Part shown: in pieces, positions 34,596 to 45,600 of the stretch
Position numbering within the stretch: position 1 is the first letter of the stretch
Layout: each line of letters begins with the position of its first letter
Assembly: GCA_007130605.1 (NCBI GenBank)
Contig: SLSF01000161.1
Span: 1 to 64,000, forward strand
Reading direction: 5' to 3'
From: Gemmatimonadota bacterium
GTDB lineage: Bacteria; Gemmatimonadota; Gemmatimonadetes; Longimicrobiales; Gaopeijiaceae
Length of the DNA stretch: 64,000 nt
The notes under the pieces: model-generated
The model's database searches: none
Told to the model about the DNA's origin: nothing
Seen by the model: only the letters and a program-made list of their open reading frames with translations
Program-made: the position numbers and the translations under genes

Positions 34596-35759
34596 TGAGT
34601 GAAGGAGCGCGCCGTTGAGGGCGCGCATGAGCCCGGTGAGGAGGAGTTGGGGATTCACATTCCCGGCGGCCTCCTCCCGGGCTTTCTGTACCGCGGCGAC
34701 GGCGCGGGCGGGACCGGCCGGGTCCAGGGGGAGGCGGTCCGGCTGCTTCATGAGCCAGTCGGCGGCGTCGGCGTTCAGGATCGAATCCCGGTGTCCCGAC
34801 GCGGCGGCCCCCAGGTCCCGGAGCCAGATCTCGAGGGCCGAGAAGAGCTCGGTGAGGGTCCGGGCCCCCGAGGGTGAGTAGGTCAGCGCCCGGAGGAAGC
34901 GGGCGCCCGGTTCCGGCTGGAGTGCGGCCCTCAGGAGGTGGAAGGCATCCTGCCGGATCGCCTCCAGAGGGCCCGGATCGCCATCATCCGAGAGGAGGCC
35001 GAGGGCCCGTCCCAGGGAGCCTTCCGCCAGCCGTGCGGCCCGCGCCGCCTCCTCGGCCGGGGCGCCCACTTCGTCGGTGAGCACCTGCTCCAGCCGGCTC
35101 TCATCGAGCCCGGTGAGATGGAGGGCGGTGGAACGGGAGCGGATGGTGTCCAGGAGCCGGCCGGGCTCGCTGGAGGTGAGGACGAACCAGGTCCCCTCCG
35201 GAGGCTCCTCGAGGATCTTCAGGAGGGCGTTGGCCGCCTCCTGGCTCGCCTCCTGGGCCACCAGCTCCTCGGCGTCGGCAAGAATGAAGAGCTGCTTTCC
35301 CCCGGGACCCGCTCCCTTCATGGCGCTCTTGCGGAGGTTCCGAACGGTGCCCAGGTGGAGCCCCCGGACGATGTCGTGGCGCCGTGGACGGTACGGGGTC
35401 CTGCGGGCCTCCTCGATCCACTGGATCCGGGCGTCTTCGAGGGCCTCGGCGTTCCGGTCGCGGCTTCCACGGGACCGGGGGCGCTCGAGGGGCATGTACC
35501 AGTGGATCCCGGAGTGCTCGATTCGGCGCGCCAGCCGGCATTCGCGACAGCGGCCGCAGGGGCCCTCGCTCCCCGGTTCGGTGCAGACCACGAGCTGGCC
35601 GATCCAGTGGGCCAGCCGCTGTTTCCCGATCCCCGGGCGGCCGTGGAGAAGGAGGGTGCGGGGGAGGCGACCCCGTTTCCACGCCGTGGCGAGGGCGTCC
35701 CGGGCGTTCTCATGCCCGTGGAGGGGGGGGAGCCCCGAGTCCGGCGTCGTCTCGCTCAC
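34587..35759 (-). CDS. holB: DNA polymerase III delta-prime subunit
   Basis: HolB is the clamp-loader stator. The 390-residue product shows a DnaX-like AAA+ domain: LHGHENARDALATAW, Walker-A-like GRPGIGKQRLA, a four-cysteine zinc module (C-x8-C-x2-C-x2-C at about residues 60-75), FILADAEELV, AANALLKILEEPPEGTWFVLTS and IRSRST in place of the usual SRC sensor. The presence of a full GxxGxGK motif is more like DnaX than E. coli HolB, but the zinc module, the SRS sensor and the length argue for HolB. GTG start overlaps the envC stop (GTGA). Confidence 0.82.
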   Translation of the reverse strand: MSETTPDSGLPPLHGHENARDALATAWKRGRLPRTLLLHGRPGIGKQRLAHWIGQLVVCTEPGSEGPCGRCRECRLARRIEHSGIHWYMPLERPRSRGSRDRNAEALEDARIQWIEEARRTPYRPRRHDIVRGLHLGTVRNLRKSAMKGAGPGGKQLFILADAEELVAQEASQEAANALLKILEEPPEGTWFVLTSSEPGRLLDTIRSRSTALHLTGLDESRLEQVLTDEVGAPAEEAARAARLAEGSLGRALGLLSDDGDPGPLEAIRQDAFHLLRAALQPEPGARFLRALTYSPSGARTLTELFSALEIWLRDLGAAASGHRDSILNADAADWLMKQPDRLPLDPAGPARAVAAVQKAREEAAGNVNPQLLLTGLMRALNGALLHSRS

Positions 35760-36994
35760 TCCTCCCGCTCCCGGAGCCATTCCAGCGGGTCCACGGCCAC
35801 CGGCATCCCGGTGTCTCCCGGCGCCCGGATCTGGAACTCCAGGTGGGGGCCCTCCGGCGTGCCGCCACCGCCCACGGTGCCCACCACCTGCCCGCCCCGG
35901 ATGGTCCGGCCCTCCACCACGCCCACCTCCTCGAGGTAGAGGTAGAGGGTGTAGAAGCCATTTCCATGGCTCAGGATGACGGTGGGTCCGTAGCCTTCGA
36001 AGGGTCCGGCCAGGACCACCGTCCCGTCGCGCACCGCGTGGACGGGGGTGCCGGTGGCGGCCCGGATCCCGATCCCGTTCCAGCGGAGTACCGTGCCATT
36101 GGGGCGCCGCTCCGGACCGAAGCGGTAGACCAGGTTGCCCTCCACCGGCCAGTCCAGGACGCCACGGTCCACCGCCGTCAGGGTCGCGGAGGGGATCTCG
36201 TCGGCCCTGCCCTCGGCCTCGCGGCGCCGCTCCGCTTCGAGGCGACGGCGCTCCAGGTCGTCGACCATCCCCGAGAGCCGGCCCTCGTCGGCTTCGAGCT
36301 GGTCCATCCGGCTCATGGCCTGACGCTCCTGGCTCCGGAACTGGGTGAGGGTCTGCTGGTGCTCGGTTTCCACCTGGCGGAGTTCGGCGACCTCGCCCAA
36401 CTGCTGTTCCCGGAGTCGCCGGAGCTCGGTGAGGCTCGCCTGGAGGTCCTGGTTCTGGGCCTGGAGCGCCATCTCGAGCTCCTCGATACCACTCATGAGG
36501 GAGCGGTCGTACGAAGCCATCATCTGGAGGTAGCGGTACCGGTTCAGGAGGTCGACGAAGGAGTCGGCGCCCAGGAGGACCCGGACGGTGAGGAGGGGCC
36601 CTCGCTTGTAGATCTCGCGGAGGCGGACATTCAGCACCGCCTGGCGCTCCCGGAGGCGCTCCCGGGTCCGGAGGAGGTCGCCGGTGGTGGCCTCCGTCTG
36701 CTGGGTCATGGCGTCGACCTGGAAGTCGATCTCGGCCAGGACGCTGCGCGAGGCGGAGATCTGACGTTCGATGTTCTGGAGTTGTCCGGAGACACTCTCC
36801 ACCCGGGAGCGGAGGGCCCGCATCTCCTCCTGGAGGCGCTGGCGTTCCGCCCGAATCTCTTCCAGCCGGAGCTGGCTCTCCTGGATCTCTCGCCGGATGT
36901 CCTCCACCTGCTGGGCCTGGCTCGGCGCCGGAGCCCAGAGCACCGAGAGGACCAGGAGTCCCACGATTCCAAGCTGGATCCGGTCCCGTCGCAT
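35756..36994 (-). CDS. envC: EnvC-like murein hydrolase activator with degenerate LytM domain
   Basis: The 412-residue secreted protein (signal peptide to SQAQ) has a long coiled coil (about 28-265) and a C-terminal M23/LytM domain. The metal-binding positions are changed: WNGIGI instead of HxGxDI, YLYL instead of YAHL and HLEF instead of HLHF. It is therefore almost certainly inactive as a peptidase and acts, like EnvC, as an FtsEX-controlled amidase activator. Its place directly after ftsE and ftsX in one operon supports this. No amidase gene is in the window. Confidence 0.88.
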   Translation of the reverse strand: MRRDRIQLGIVGLLVLSVLWAPAPSQAQQVEDIRREIQESQLRLEEIRAERQRLQEEMRALRSRVESVSGQLQNIERQISASRSVLAEIDFQVDAMTQQTEATTGDLLRTRERLRERQAVLNVRLREIYKRGPLLTVRVLLGADSFVDLLNRYRYLQMMASYDRSLMSGIEELEMALQAQNQDLQASLTELRRLREQQLGEVAELRQVETEHQQTLTQFRSQERQAMSRMDQLEADEGRLSGMVDDLERRRLEAERRREAEGRADEIPSATLTAVDRGVLDWPVEGNLVYRFGPERRPNGTVLRWNGIGIRAATGTPVHAVRDGTVVLAGPFEGYGPTVILSHGNGFYTLYLYLEEVGVVEGRTIRGGQVVGTVGGGGTPEGPHLEFQIRAPGDTGMPVAVDPLEWLREREE

Positions 36995-36996
36995 GG

Positions 36997-37851
36997 TCAG
37001 ACCTCCCGGAGGTAGCGGCGAACGGCGAAGGCGGAGGCCAGGACCCCGAAAAAGGCCCCGGAGGCGATGCCCAGGAGGACCCACTCCCACGGGATCCAGT
37101 CGAGGCGGAAGACGGCTCTCGAGACCAGCGCGTGAGAGACGAAGACCAGGACCGAGGCCAGGATCCCACCCATGAGCCCGGTGAGCGCTCCCTCCAGGAG
37201 GAAGGGGCGGCGGATGAAGCCATTGGTCGCTCCCACCAGCCGCATCACATGGATCTCCTCTCGCCGGGCGAAGATGGCGATCCGGATTGCGGTCCCGATG
37301 ATGAGGGCGGCCACCACTGCGAAGGCGCCGCCCAGGATGGTGGTGGCCAGGGCCCCGATCCGCTGGAGGAGGTGGAGGCGGTCGACCCACTCCTCCCCAT
37401 ACCGGACATCCTCGATGAAGGGATAGATGGAGAGCCGGTCGGCGATCCGTGCCGTGACATCGGGGGTTCGGAAGCCGGGCGCCAGGCCGATCTCCAGCGA
37501 CGCCGGAAGGGGGTTCACCTCCATGGCGGCGAAGAGGTCCTCGAATTCGGGGAGGTCCTCGCGGGCCACACGAAGCGCCTCGTCCTTCGAGACATGGTGG
37601 ATGGACTCCACCTCCTCCATCTCCATGAGGTCTTCCCGGGCCAGGTCGATCTCTGCATCGCGAGCATCGTCACGCATGTACGCTACCACCTGCACCCGCT
37701 CCTCCACCCGGGAGAGGGCCTCGTGGAGGTTGAAGGTGACGACGGCGAAGAGACCCACCACGTAGAGAGCCAGCGCCACCATGGCCGCCGAGAGGGCGGT
37801 GAGGAGAGGTGCGCGGCGGACCGCGGCCATCGCTTCGCGCATGGCGTGCAT
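36997..37851 (-). CDS. ftsX: Cell-division ABC transporter permease FtsX
   Basis: FtsX forms a complex with FtsE in the inner membrane and passes ATP-driven signals to EnvC-type activators. The 284-residue protein has four membrane segments (about 21-43, 165-190, 215-240, 255-280) and a periplasmic loop after the first with ARDAEIDLAREDLMEMEEVESIHHVSKDEA. The FtsX permease block is at the C-terminus (MRLVGATNGFIRRPFLLEGALTGLMGG). It starts two bases after ftsE. Confidence 0.93.
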   Translation of the reverse strand: MHAMREAMAAVRRAPLLTALSAAMVALALYVVGLFAVVTFNLHEALSRVEERVQVVAYMRDDARDAEIDLAREDLMEMEEVESIHHVSKDEALRVAREDLPEFEDLFAAMEVNPLPASLEIGLAPGFRTPDVTARIADRLSIYPFIEDVRYGEEWVDRLHLLQRIGALATTILGGAFAVVAALIIGTAIRIAIFARREEIHVMRLVGATNGFIRRPFLLEGALTGLMGGILASVLVFVSHALVSRAVFRLDWIPWEWVLLGIASGAFFGVLASAFAVRRYLREV

Positions 37852-37853
37852 GG

Positions 37854-38552
37854 TCAGCCTCCACTCCGGCCGGCCGGGGCCGGAGCCGCCGCCGAGTCGA
37901 AGACCAGGCGTCCCTCGGAGAGCTCCAGGGTCCGGATCTTCGGATAGGCCCGGATCATCTCCAGGTCGTGGGTCGCCATGAGGATGGCCATGCCCGAGGC
38001 GTTCAGTTCGCGGAAGAGCTCCAGGATTCCCCGGGAGGCCCGTTCGTCGAGATTTCCGGTGGGCTCGTCGGCCAGGAGGACCGGAGGGTCGTTCACGAGC
38101 GCCCGGGCGATCGCGACCCGCTGCTGCTCCCCGCCGGAGAGCTCCTCCACGAAGGCCCCTCCCTTGGCCGAGAGCCCCACCTGGGCCAGGAGCCGGTTCG
38201 CCCTGGGAAGGATCTCGGTCCGGGAGCTTCCGGTGACCTCGAGGGCGAACTCCACATTCTCGCGGGCGGTGCGGCCCGGGAGGAGGCGGAAGTCCTGGAA
38301 GACGCAGCCGACCTTGCGGCGGAGCTTCCAGATCTCCCGATCCGACGTCAGTTCGGAAGAGAAGCCGCAGACGCGCACCTCACCCGAGGTGGGCCGGTCC
38401 GCCATGTGGATGAGGCGGAGGGTGGTCGACTTTCCCGACCCGGAGTGTCCGGTCAGGAAGACGAACTCCCCCTTCCGGACATGGAGGGAGACGCCGTCGA
38501 GCGCACGCCCACGGCGGGAGTAGTCCTTGGTAACCTCGGTGAGCTTGATCAC
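37854..38552 (-). CDS. ftsE: Cell-division ATP-binding protein FtsE
   Basis: The 232-residue ABC ATPase has Walker A GHSGSGKST, signature LSGGEQQR, Walker B VLLADEPTGNLD and the ATHDLEMI switch. It pairs with FtsX. The core is 222 residues; the C-terminus adds a short Ala/Pro-rich tail. It starts the ftsE-ftsX-envC-holB run, 51 bases after pdxA, and could have its own promoter, though none stands out. Confidence 0.95.
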   Translation of the reverse strand: MIKLTEVTKDYSRRGRALDGVSLHVRKGEFVFLTGHSGSGKSTTLRLIHMADRPTSGEVRVCGFSSELTSDREIWKLRRKVGCVFQDFRLLPGRTARENVEFALEVTGSSRTEILPRANRLLAQVGLSAKGGAFVEELSGGEQQRVAIARALVNDPPVLLADEPTGNLDERASRGILELFRELNASGMAILMATHDLEMIRAYPKIRTLELSEGRLVFDSAAAPAPAGRSGG

Positions 38553-38603
38553 GGGCGGCAGAGTCGTCCGTTGGAGGTTGGGGGCGTCCGCAACCGACCC
38601 AAT

Positions 38604-39623
38604 CTACCCGCTGGAGCGGCGGGATGTCAAAGGCTCGACTACATTTGTTTCCCCTTCCGTAGGGGCCGGGACGTGCCGGAGCCCCGGCCCTGCGCGGCGG
38701 GCGAGCCTCAGGGCCTCCAGGGTCGATTCGTGGCGCGCTCGACCGGTTCCCACCAGGTCGAAGGCCGTGCCATGGTCCGGAGAGGTGCGGAGGAAGGGAA
38801 GCCCCAGGGTGACATTGACGCCCTGACCGAAGGCCAGGGTCTTGAAGACCGCCATCCCCACATCATGGTAGGGCACGACGACGCCATCGACCCGTCCTCC
38901 GGTGAGTTCCAGGAAGACGGTGTCGGCGGGCATGGGTCCCTGGAGCCGGAGCCCCTCCTCCCGGAGGGCCTCCACCGCAGGGGTGAGGACGCGGGCCTCC
39001 TCGTCGCCGAAGAGCCCCGAATCGGAGGCGTGTGGATTCAGGGCGCAGAGGGCGAGGGTCGGCACCGCGATCCCCCATCCCCGACGGAGGGCATCGTCGA
39101 GGAGTCGGCACTGCGACACCACCACCTCGTGGGTGAGCCGGTCCGGGACTTCGCGGAGCGGCAGATGGGTGGTGGCCAGGAGGATCCGGATGGGGCGGTC
39201 GAAGACCGAGGACTCCGCCGCCATCAGCATGCCCACCTCGCGGGCCCCGGTGAGGGACTGGAGGAATTCGGTCTGACCCGGAAAACGGGCGCCTGCCCGG
39301 TGGAGCGACGGCTTGTGGACGGGGCCGGTGACGAGGGCGTCGGCGCGACCCTCGAGGCAGAGTCGCGTGCCCTCCCGCAGTGCCTCCACCGAGATCCGGC
39401 CCGGAGACTCCGGGTGGGCGTCGTGGGCGCCCAGGCCGCGATACGCCATCCGTGAAGCGTGGGGGGACCGGGCGACCATCTCCCCATGGGCATCGGCGCC
39501 GAAGAGGGTGACCTCCACCTCGGGGGCCTCGGCCAGGAAGGTCCGGAGGGCCGCCTCGGTGATCTCCGGACCGATCCCCCGGGGATCTCCGAGGGTGACG
39601 GCGATCCGGAGAGGCGGAGTCAT
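38604..39623 (-). CDS. pdxA: 4-hydroxythreonine-4-phosphate dehydrogenase
   Basis: PdxA makes the three-carbon amine unit of pyridoxine 5'-phosphate, together with PdxJ. The 339-residue product shows VTLGDPRGIGPEIT, ATTHLPLREVP (metal-binding His), LNPHASDSGLFGDEE, VVPYHDVGMAVFKTLAFGQGVNVTLGLPFLRTSPDHGTAFDL. These are all PdxA blocks. It follows the SurA-like gene by seven bases, the same order surA-pdxA known in enterobacteria. Confidence 0.94.
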   Translation of the reverse strand: MTPPLRIAVTLGDPRGIGPEITEAALRTFLAEAPEVEVTLFGADAHGEMVARSPHASRMAYRGLGAHDAHPESPGRISVEALREGTRLCLEGRADALVTGPVHKPSLHRAGARFPGQTEFLQSLTGAREVGMLMAAESSVFDRPIRILLATTHLPLREVPDRLTHEVVVSQCRLLDDALRRGWGIAVPTLALCALNPHASDSGLFGDEEARVLTPAVEALREEGLRLQGPMPADTVFLELTGGRVDGVVVPYHDVGMAVFKTLAFGQGVNVTLGLPFLRTSPDHGTAFDLVGTGRARHESTLEALRLARRAGPGLRHVPAPTEGETNVVEPLTSRRSSG

Positions 39624-39630
39624 GAGCGGA

Positions 39631-40983
39631 TCAGATCCGGATGTCGACGTAGGTCCGGGCTCGGAGCCGGTTCATGAGGCGCTCCTGGAACTTGACGCCC
39701 CGGAGATGCTCCCGGATCTGGTCACGGAGGTCGTCCAGAACAAACTCCCCGGCCTCGCGGATGGCGACCACCTCGATGACGGCGATCATCACCCGCACAC
39801 CCGCCTCGTCCAGGGGCAGCTCGATGGGACCGGCCACCGTGCCCGGCTGGGCGTCGCGGAGGGTATTGGCGTACTGGGGCGGAAGTTCGTCGAGCTGGTC
39901 GACGGGGACATCGAGGGAGTCCGGGAATCGATCGATGGAGTGCTCCCGACTGAACTCCCGCATGGAGGTCCCGGCCTCCACCGCGTCGCGGATCTCTGCA
40001 GCGCGCTGACGGGCACCGTCCACATCGAGTTCGGCCCCGATGAGGATGTGGCGGATGAGGCGCTCGGGACCCCGGACCCGGTCCACACGGATCAGGTGTG
40101 CGCCAAAGCTCGATTCCACCGGGCCGATGATCTGTCCCTCCCGGATGGAGAAGGCGGCGTCCTCGAAGTCCTGGTCCAGGTCGGATCCCTGTCGGAACCA
40201 TCCGAGCTCTCCTCCCTGCTCCCGGGATCCGGGGTCTTCGGAGAAGCGCCGGGCGAGTTCCGCGAAGCTCTCGCCCTCCTCGAGCATGCCCCGGATGCGC
40301 TCGATCTCGGCGATCGCCTCCTCCATCGAGCTCTCGCTGGGGCGGGGCTGGACGATGGCGTGCCGGAAGCTGATGGAGGCCGGCCGCTGCTGGAGCATGG
40401 TCCGCTCCTCGTCCCAGAAGGCCTCCACCTCGGATTCATCGACGGCCATCTGTCCCGCTTCCCGACGCCGCGCTTCGATGAACTGCTCGATGAGTGTGGC
40501 CTGTCGGATCCGGTCCCGCTCATTGGCCCGGAAACCGGAGTACGACTCGCCCCGCTCCTCGATGGCGGCCCGGAGGTTGTCCTCGCCCTGGAACTGCGCC
40601 ACCAGGCTCTGCCACCGCTGCTGGAAACGGCGGTCCACCTGATCCTCGGCGAGGATCACCGTGGTGTCCGACAGGGCCGCCTGGAGGAGGAGCTGCTGGT
40701 CGACGAGACTCTCGAGGATCTCGCGCTCGACGGCCCGAAGTTCGTCGGGATCGGAGGGGAGGTCGCGTCCCTGCTGCTGGAGGACCGAACGCTCCTGCTG
40801 GAGGAGGTCCAGGACCTGGCTGTAGAGGACCACCGAGTCACCGACGACGGCGGCGACCCGGTCCACTTCCTCACCCATGAACTCCATGGGGGCGGGCATT
40901 TCCTGGCCCGGGAGGTCCTGCCCGGCGAGCCCGAGGGGAAGGAGGAGGGAGGTGAAGAGTGCGATGCCGAATGGGGCGCGCAT
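39631..40983 (-). CDS. surA: SurA-like periplasmic peptidyl-prolyl isomerase
   Basis: The 450-residue product has a signal peptide (to LAGQ) and a SurA_N-type segment (VDRVAAVVGDSVVLYSQVLDLL). One clear parvulin domain is seen (FRHAIVQPRP to AHLIRVDRV, with GGELGWFRQGSDLDQDFEDAAF) and a second, weaker one (LIRHILIGAE to VMIAVIEV). SurA helps outer-membrane proteins fold. Its neighbour pdxA repeats a known gene order. It is downstream of a second PpiC-type gene at 41084-42556. Confidence 0.88.
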   Translation of the reverse strand: MRAPFGIALFTSLLLPLGLAGQDLPGQEMPAPMEFMGEEVDRVAAVVGDSVVLYSQVLDLLQQERSVLQQQGRDLPSDPDELRAVEREILESLVDQQLLLQAALSDTTVILAEDQVDRRFQQRWQSLVAQFQGEDNLRAAIEERGESYSGFRANERDRIRQATLIEQFIEARRREAGQMAVDESEVEAFWDEERTMLQQRPASISFRHAIVQPRPSESSMEEAIAEIERIRGMLEEGESFAELARRFSEDPGSREQGGELGWFRQGSDLDQDFEDAAFSIREGQIIGPVESSFGAHLIRVDRVRGPERLIRHILIGAELDVDGARQRAAEIRDAVEAGTSMREFSREHSIDRFPDSLDVPVDQLDELPPQYANTLRDAQPGTVAGPIELPLDEAGVRVMIAVIEVVAIREAGEFVLDDLRDQIREHLRGVKFQERLMNRLRARTYVDIRI

Positions 40984-41083
40984 GGGTCGTCCGTGGGTCG
41001 GGGGGTGCGGGTAGATCCGATGTGCAGATAAACCGGACGAGGAGGAGGGGTTCCGGCCCCGCCGGGGGCCGGAACCGCGCACC

Positions 41084-42556
41084 TCAGTCCTCGCTGTCCG
41101 GGACCTCTCCTTCGGGGACCCCCTGCGTGTCCATCATCTCCTGGAGCTGGTCCATGTCGAGGGGAGGCTCCTGCATGGTGTCCGGATCCTCACCGCGGAG
41201 TTCGGCGACCCGGGCCACAACCGCCTCGACTCCGGCTTCGGAGACGGCGGCGCCGAAGTGATCCCGGAGTGGGAGGGCCAGGAGGTCGAGGGGATAGACA
41301 TCGGCCTCGCCTTGGACGATCTCGTCCATGAGGACCAGGAGTTCCTGCCGGATCGTCTCGTTGAGTGACTGACCCTCGGCAGGGGAAAGCCCGCTCAGAC
41401 CCAGGATCTCGGCTAGTTCACGGTACTGGGCCAGGAGCTCCTCGCGAAGTGCCTCCAGCTCGGCGGGATCCACCTCGAAGCCGCGCTGGCGGGCCTCGCT
41501 CACCAGGAGTTCGCGACGGGTGAGATCGCGGAGGAAGGATTCGAGCTGGTCGTCCTCGGCCATCCAGACCTGCTGGCGGAAGTCGGCGGGCTGGTTCATT
41601 ACGTACCGGTGGAACTCACCCCTGGTGTAGCTTCCCCCGTCGTACCGGGCCAGGGGCTGGCCCTCCTGTCGGGAGGAGAGCGATCGGCTCCCGAGCTCGG
41701 CGATCTCCCGCATGCTCTCCACGGCGTCGTCCTCGATCTGGATGTTCGCTCCCTCCTCGATTCCGGCGATGAAGATGGATTCGGCCTGCGCCGTCCGCTC
41801 CATCTGGACATCGAAGCGGAGTTGCTCCCGGATGTCGTCGAGGGGTGGGAACTCCCGGTCGTCGAGCTTGATCACATGGAGCCCGAACTCCGACTCCACC
41901 ACGTCACTCACCTCGCCCACCTCGAGACCGAAGGCCGCCTCTTCGAAGGGGGGGACCATGGTGCCCCGGCTGAACCAGTTCAGGTCGCCGCCCCGCTGGG
42001 CGCTCCCCGGGTCGTCGGAGTAGGTCTCCGCCAGTGCAGAGAAGTCGTCGCCGGCCAGGGCACGGTCCCGGAGCTCCTCGGCGAGGGCTCGGACCGAGTC
42101 CCGCTGGTCCGGGGTCGCCCCGTCGGGATAGAGGAGGAGGACATGGCGAGCGCGTACCTGTTCTCCGGGCCGATCGGCCTGGTAGATGGCTTCGAGCTCG
42201 TCGTCGGTGACCTCGGGGTCCACCTCGATGACCTCGTCGCGGAGTCGCATGACCAGCTCCTGCGTCTCCTCCTGTTCCAGGATTCCGGAGAGGTCGATCT
42301 GCTCGAGCCTGCCCTCTTCGTTCACGGCCAGGGCCAGGAGGGTGTAGTCGACCCAGAAGTCGGCCAGGGCCTCGACCACCGGAGCGTCGTTGGGCAGTCC
42401 CTGCACCGGCGCGAGGATCTCGGCGGCCTCTTCGATCCCCAGCTCGAGATCGCCGGCCCGTGCCAGGGAGTCCGATCCGATCCGGACATCGCCGCGGTCA
42501 CAGGCGACCAGGAAGAGGAGGAGCAGGGTGGAGAGGATGGCGGTCGTGCGACCCAT
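41084..42556 (-). CDS. PpiC-type parvulin lipoprotein
   Basis: The 490-residue product has a lipobox leader ([11 protein letters not shown]), a SurA-like helical N-domain and one full parvulin domain ([13 protein letters not shown] to [12 protein letters not shown] with [22 protein letters not shown]). The long C-terminal helical region includes [20 protein letters not shown], which repeats the pattern of substrate-binding helices. It is probably a periplasmic chaperone/isomerase like PrsA. A Glu/Asp-rich acidic tail ends it. The gene lies between mfd and surA in the same operon. Confidence 0.85.
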   Translation of the reverse strand: MGRTTAILSTLLLLFLVACDRGDVRIGSDSLARAGDLELGIEEAAEILAPVQGLPNDAPVVEALADFWVDYTLLALAVNEEGRLEQIDLSGILEQEETQELVMRLRDEVIEVDPEVTDDELEAIYQADRPGEQVRARHVLLLYPDGATPDQRDSVRALAEELRDRALAGDDFSALAETYSDDPGSAQRGGDLNWFSRGTMVPPFEEAAFGLEVGEVSDVVESEFGLHVIKLDDREFPPLDDIREQLRFDVQMERTAQAESIFIAGIEEGANIQIEDDAVESMREIAELGSRSLSSRQEGQPLARYDGGSYTRGEFHRYVMNQPADFRQQVWMAEDDQLESFLRDLTRRELLVSEARQRGFEVDPAELEALREELLAQYRELAEILGLSGLSPAEGQSLNETIRQELLVLMDEIVQGEADVYPLDLLALPLRDHFGAAVSEAGVEAVVARVAELRGEDPDTMQEPPLDMDQLQEMMDTQGVPEGEVPDSED

Positions 42557-42618
42557 GACATTCGTCTCGTTCAGTAGGGTGAGGAGATCCCGGGGGGCGT
42601 ACCCACCGGGATCGGGGT

Positions 42619-45600
42619 TCAGGAGGCCTTGGCCCGCGCCTCGATCCACGCCTCCAGGGCGCGGATCAGTGTTCGTGTGAGCGGTTCGGCTCCCATCTGC
42701 TTGAGGCCGAGGGAGAGGGGCACCATCCGGCGCACCGTCACCTCCACCTGTCGTTTTCGGAATGGCTCTTCCAGGAGGGCCATCCGGGGATTCGCGGCGG
42801 GCCGGAAGTTCAACCGACCCTCGCGCCCACGCAGGAAGATCCGCTCGATCCCCAGCTCCCGCCCGAGGATCCGGAGGAGGCGCGCGTCGATGAGCCGCTC
42901 GACCTCGTCGGGCAATGGCCCGTAGCGATCGACGAGCTCCTCGCGGAGCGATTCGGCCTCCTCTCCACCCTCGAGTCTGGAGAGTCGACGGTAAAGATGC
43001 AATTTCTGGCTCGAATCCGAAACATACCCGTCGGGGAGGTAGGCGGATCCGCGGAGGGAGACATCGGGCTCGGGAAAGGCCTCCCCCTCCTGCTCCTTTC
43101 CAAGGCGGAGCCGTCGGACCGCATCCTCCAGGAGCCGGAGGTAGGTGTCCATTCCAACCGCATGGGCGAAACCGGACTGGCTCGCTCCCAGGAGGTTTCC
43201 CGCCCCCCGGATCTCCAGGTCGCGGAGGGCCACCTGGTAGCCGCTCCCCAGCTCGGTATACTGCTCCAGCACCTGGAGCCGCTGCCGGGCATCGTCGGTG
43301 ACCGACTCGGGCACCACCAGGTAACAGTAGGCCCGGCGGTCGGAGCGCCCCACCCGCCCCCGGATCTGGTAGAGCTGCGCAAGCCCGAAGCGATCGGCCC
43401 GATCGACGATGAGGGTATTGGCGTTGGGGACATCGAGGCCGTTCTCCACGATGGAGGTGCAGACCAGGATGTCGGTGGCCCCCTCGATGAAGTCCCGCAT
43501 GACCACATCGAGCTCGTGGGAGCCCATCTGGCCGTGGGCCACACCCACGGTGGCGTCGGGGGCGAGCCCCCCCACCCGCTCGGCGATGGAGTGGATCGTC
43601 TCCACCCGGTTGTGGAGGAAGAAGACCTGGCCTCCCCGATCCAGCTCCCGCCCCATGATCTCGGCCAGGAGACCATCGCTCCACGGGATCGACTGGGTCT
43701 GCACCGCCAGCCGGTCGCGGGGCGGCGTCCGCATGAGTGAGAGATTCCGGACCCCCGAAAGGGAGAGCTGGAGGGTCCGCGGGATGGGAGTGGCGGTGAG
43801 GGTGAGCACATCCACCGAGGCCCGCAGCTTCTTGAGCCGCTCCTTGTGTTTCACCCCGAAGCGCTGTTCCTCGTCGATGATGAGGAGTCCCAGTCCCTTG
43901 AAGCGCACATCGGAGGAGAGGAGCCGGTGGGTTCCGATGACGATGTCCACCTCGCCGGTCTCCAGCCCGATCCGGATCTCCTCCTGCTCCGCCGGTGTCC
44001 GGAAGCGGGAGAGGGCCTCGATGCGGACGGGGAAGTCGGCCAACCGTTCCCCGAAGGTCCGCCGGTGCTGCTCCACCAGGATGGTGGTGGGGGCGAGCAC
44101 CGCCACCTGCCGATCGTCCTGGACCGCCTTGAAGGCCGCCCGGAGCGCCACCTCGGTCTTGCCGAAGCCCACATCTCCGCAGAGAAGCCGGTCCATGGGC
44201 CGGGGCGACTCCATGTCGGCCTTCACCTCGCGGGTGGCGCGGGCCTGGTCCGGGGTGTCGCGGTAGAGGAAGGAGGCCTCCATCTCTCGCTGCCACCGGG
44301 TGTCGGGCGAGAAGGCGAAGCCCTCCATCATCTCCCGTTCGGCGTAGAGCTGGACGAGTTCCTGGGTCATCCGCTCGATGGCTTCCTCGGTCTTCCGCCG
44401 GAGGGTCTTCCAGCGCTTTCCCCCGATCCGGTGGACCGTGGGAGGATCGGCCTCGTCGGTCTCGCCGACCCACCGCTCCACCAGGTCGAGGCGGTAGATG
44501 GGAACCCTCAGGACCTCGCCGCCCGAGTACTCGATGGCCAGCACCTCGAGGGACTCTCCCGCCACCTCGATCCGTTCCAGCTCCCGGAACCGGCCGATGC
44601 CGTGGTCCAGGTGCACCACGTAGTCACCCGGAGTGAGCTGGGCCAGACTCTCCAGGGCGACGGCGCCCCGGAAGCGTCGTCCCCTGCGGACCCGTCTCGA
44701 TCGCCGGAAGATCTCGTGGTCGGTGAGGACATTCAGGGGCGGAGAGGCGCTCGGGATCCGAAAGCCCCCCTCGACAGTCCCCACCCCGATCTGGATCCCC
44801 CGGGGCCGGGGGGAGGACTCCTCGAGGATCTCCTCCAGCCGCTCGGCCTGACCATCGTTGTCGCAGAGGATCACCGTGGCGGCCCCGCGGGACGCCTCCT
44901 CCCGGAGGAAGTCCACCAGGCGGTCCATCTTTCGCTCGATGCGGGGGGGTGGAAGGGTGTCGAGGATCACGTCGCCCGGACCGTCCTCCAGAAGGAGGAG
45001 TTCCGGATGCGCCTCGAGGGTCCGGACCGCCGCTTCCACCGGCTGGAGGATCCGTTCCACCGGAGGGAGCGTCTCGCCCCCCTCGAGGCGGTCATTCCGG
45101 ATCTCGGTGGCCTGGGACCAGGTCCGCTGGAGGGTCGGGTCCCACGAGCCGGATCCGAAACGGACCACCACCGCCTCGTCGGGGAGGACCTCGAGGAGGC
45201 TCCGGACCGCTTCGCCCGATCCCTCCTCCGACGGGGACTGGAGGGTGGGGGGGAGGAGGTTCACCCGCTCCACCTGCGAGGTCGAACGCTGGTCCGATAC
45301 GTCGAAGTAGCGGATGGAAGTGATCTCGTCTCCCCAGAATTCGAGGCGGATGGGATCGGGGGAACCGAGGGAGAAGACATCGATGATCCCTCCCCGGACG
45401 GCGAAGTGGCCCACCTCCTCCACCAGCGCCACCTTCTCGAATCCCATGACTTCCAATTCCTCCACCAGGAGCCCGAAGCCGATCTCCTCGCCGGCTTCCA
45501 GTTCGAGCCGGAGGCGGGCCAGCCGCTCGGGGATCGCGATCCGCTCCTGGAGACCCCGGGGCGTCGTGACGAAGAGGCGCGCCGTGCCCCCCAGGAGGGC

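Noticed and set aside
34587-37223. An 878-residue open frame that would join holB to sequence antisense to or within ftsX and envC
   Set aside because: The HolB part starts at the GTG at 35759; upstream residues are a shadow of the envC-like gene.
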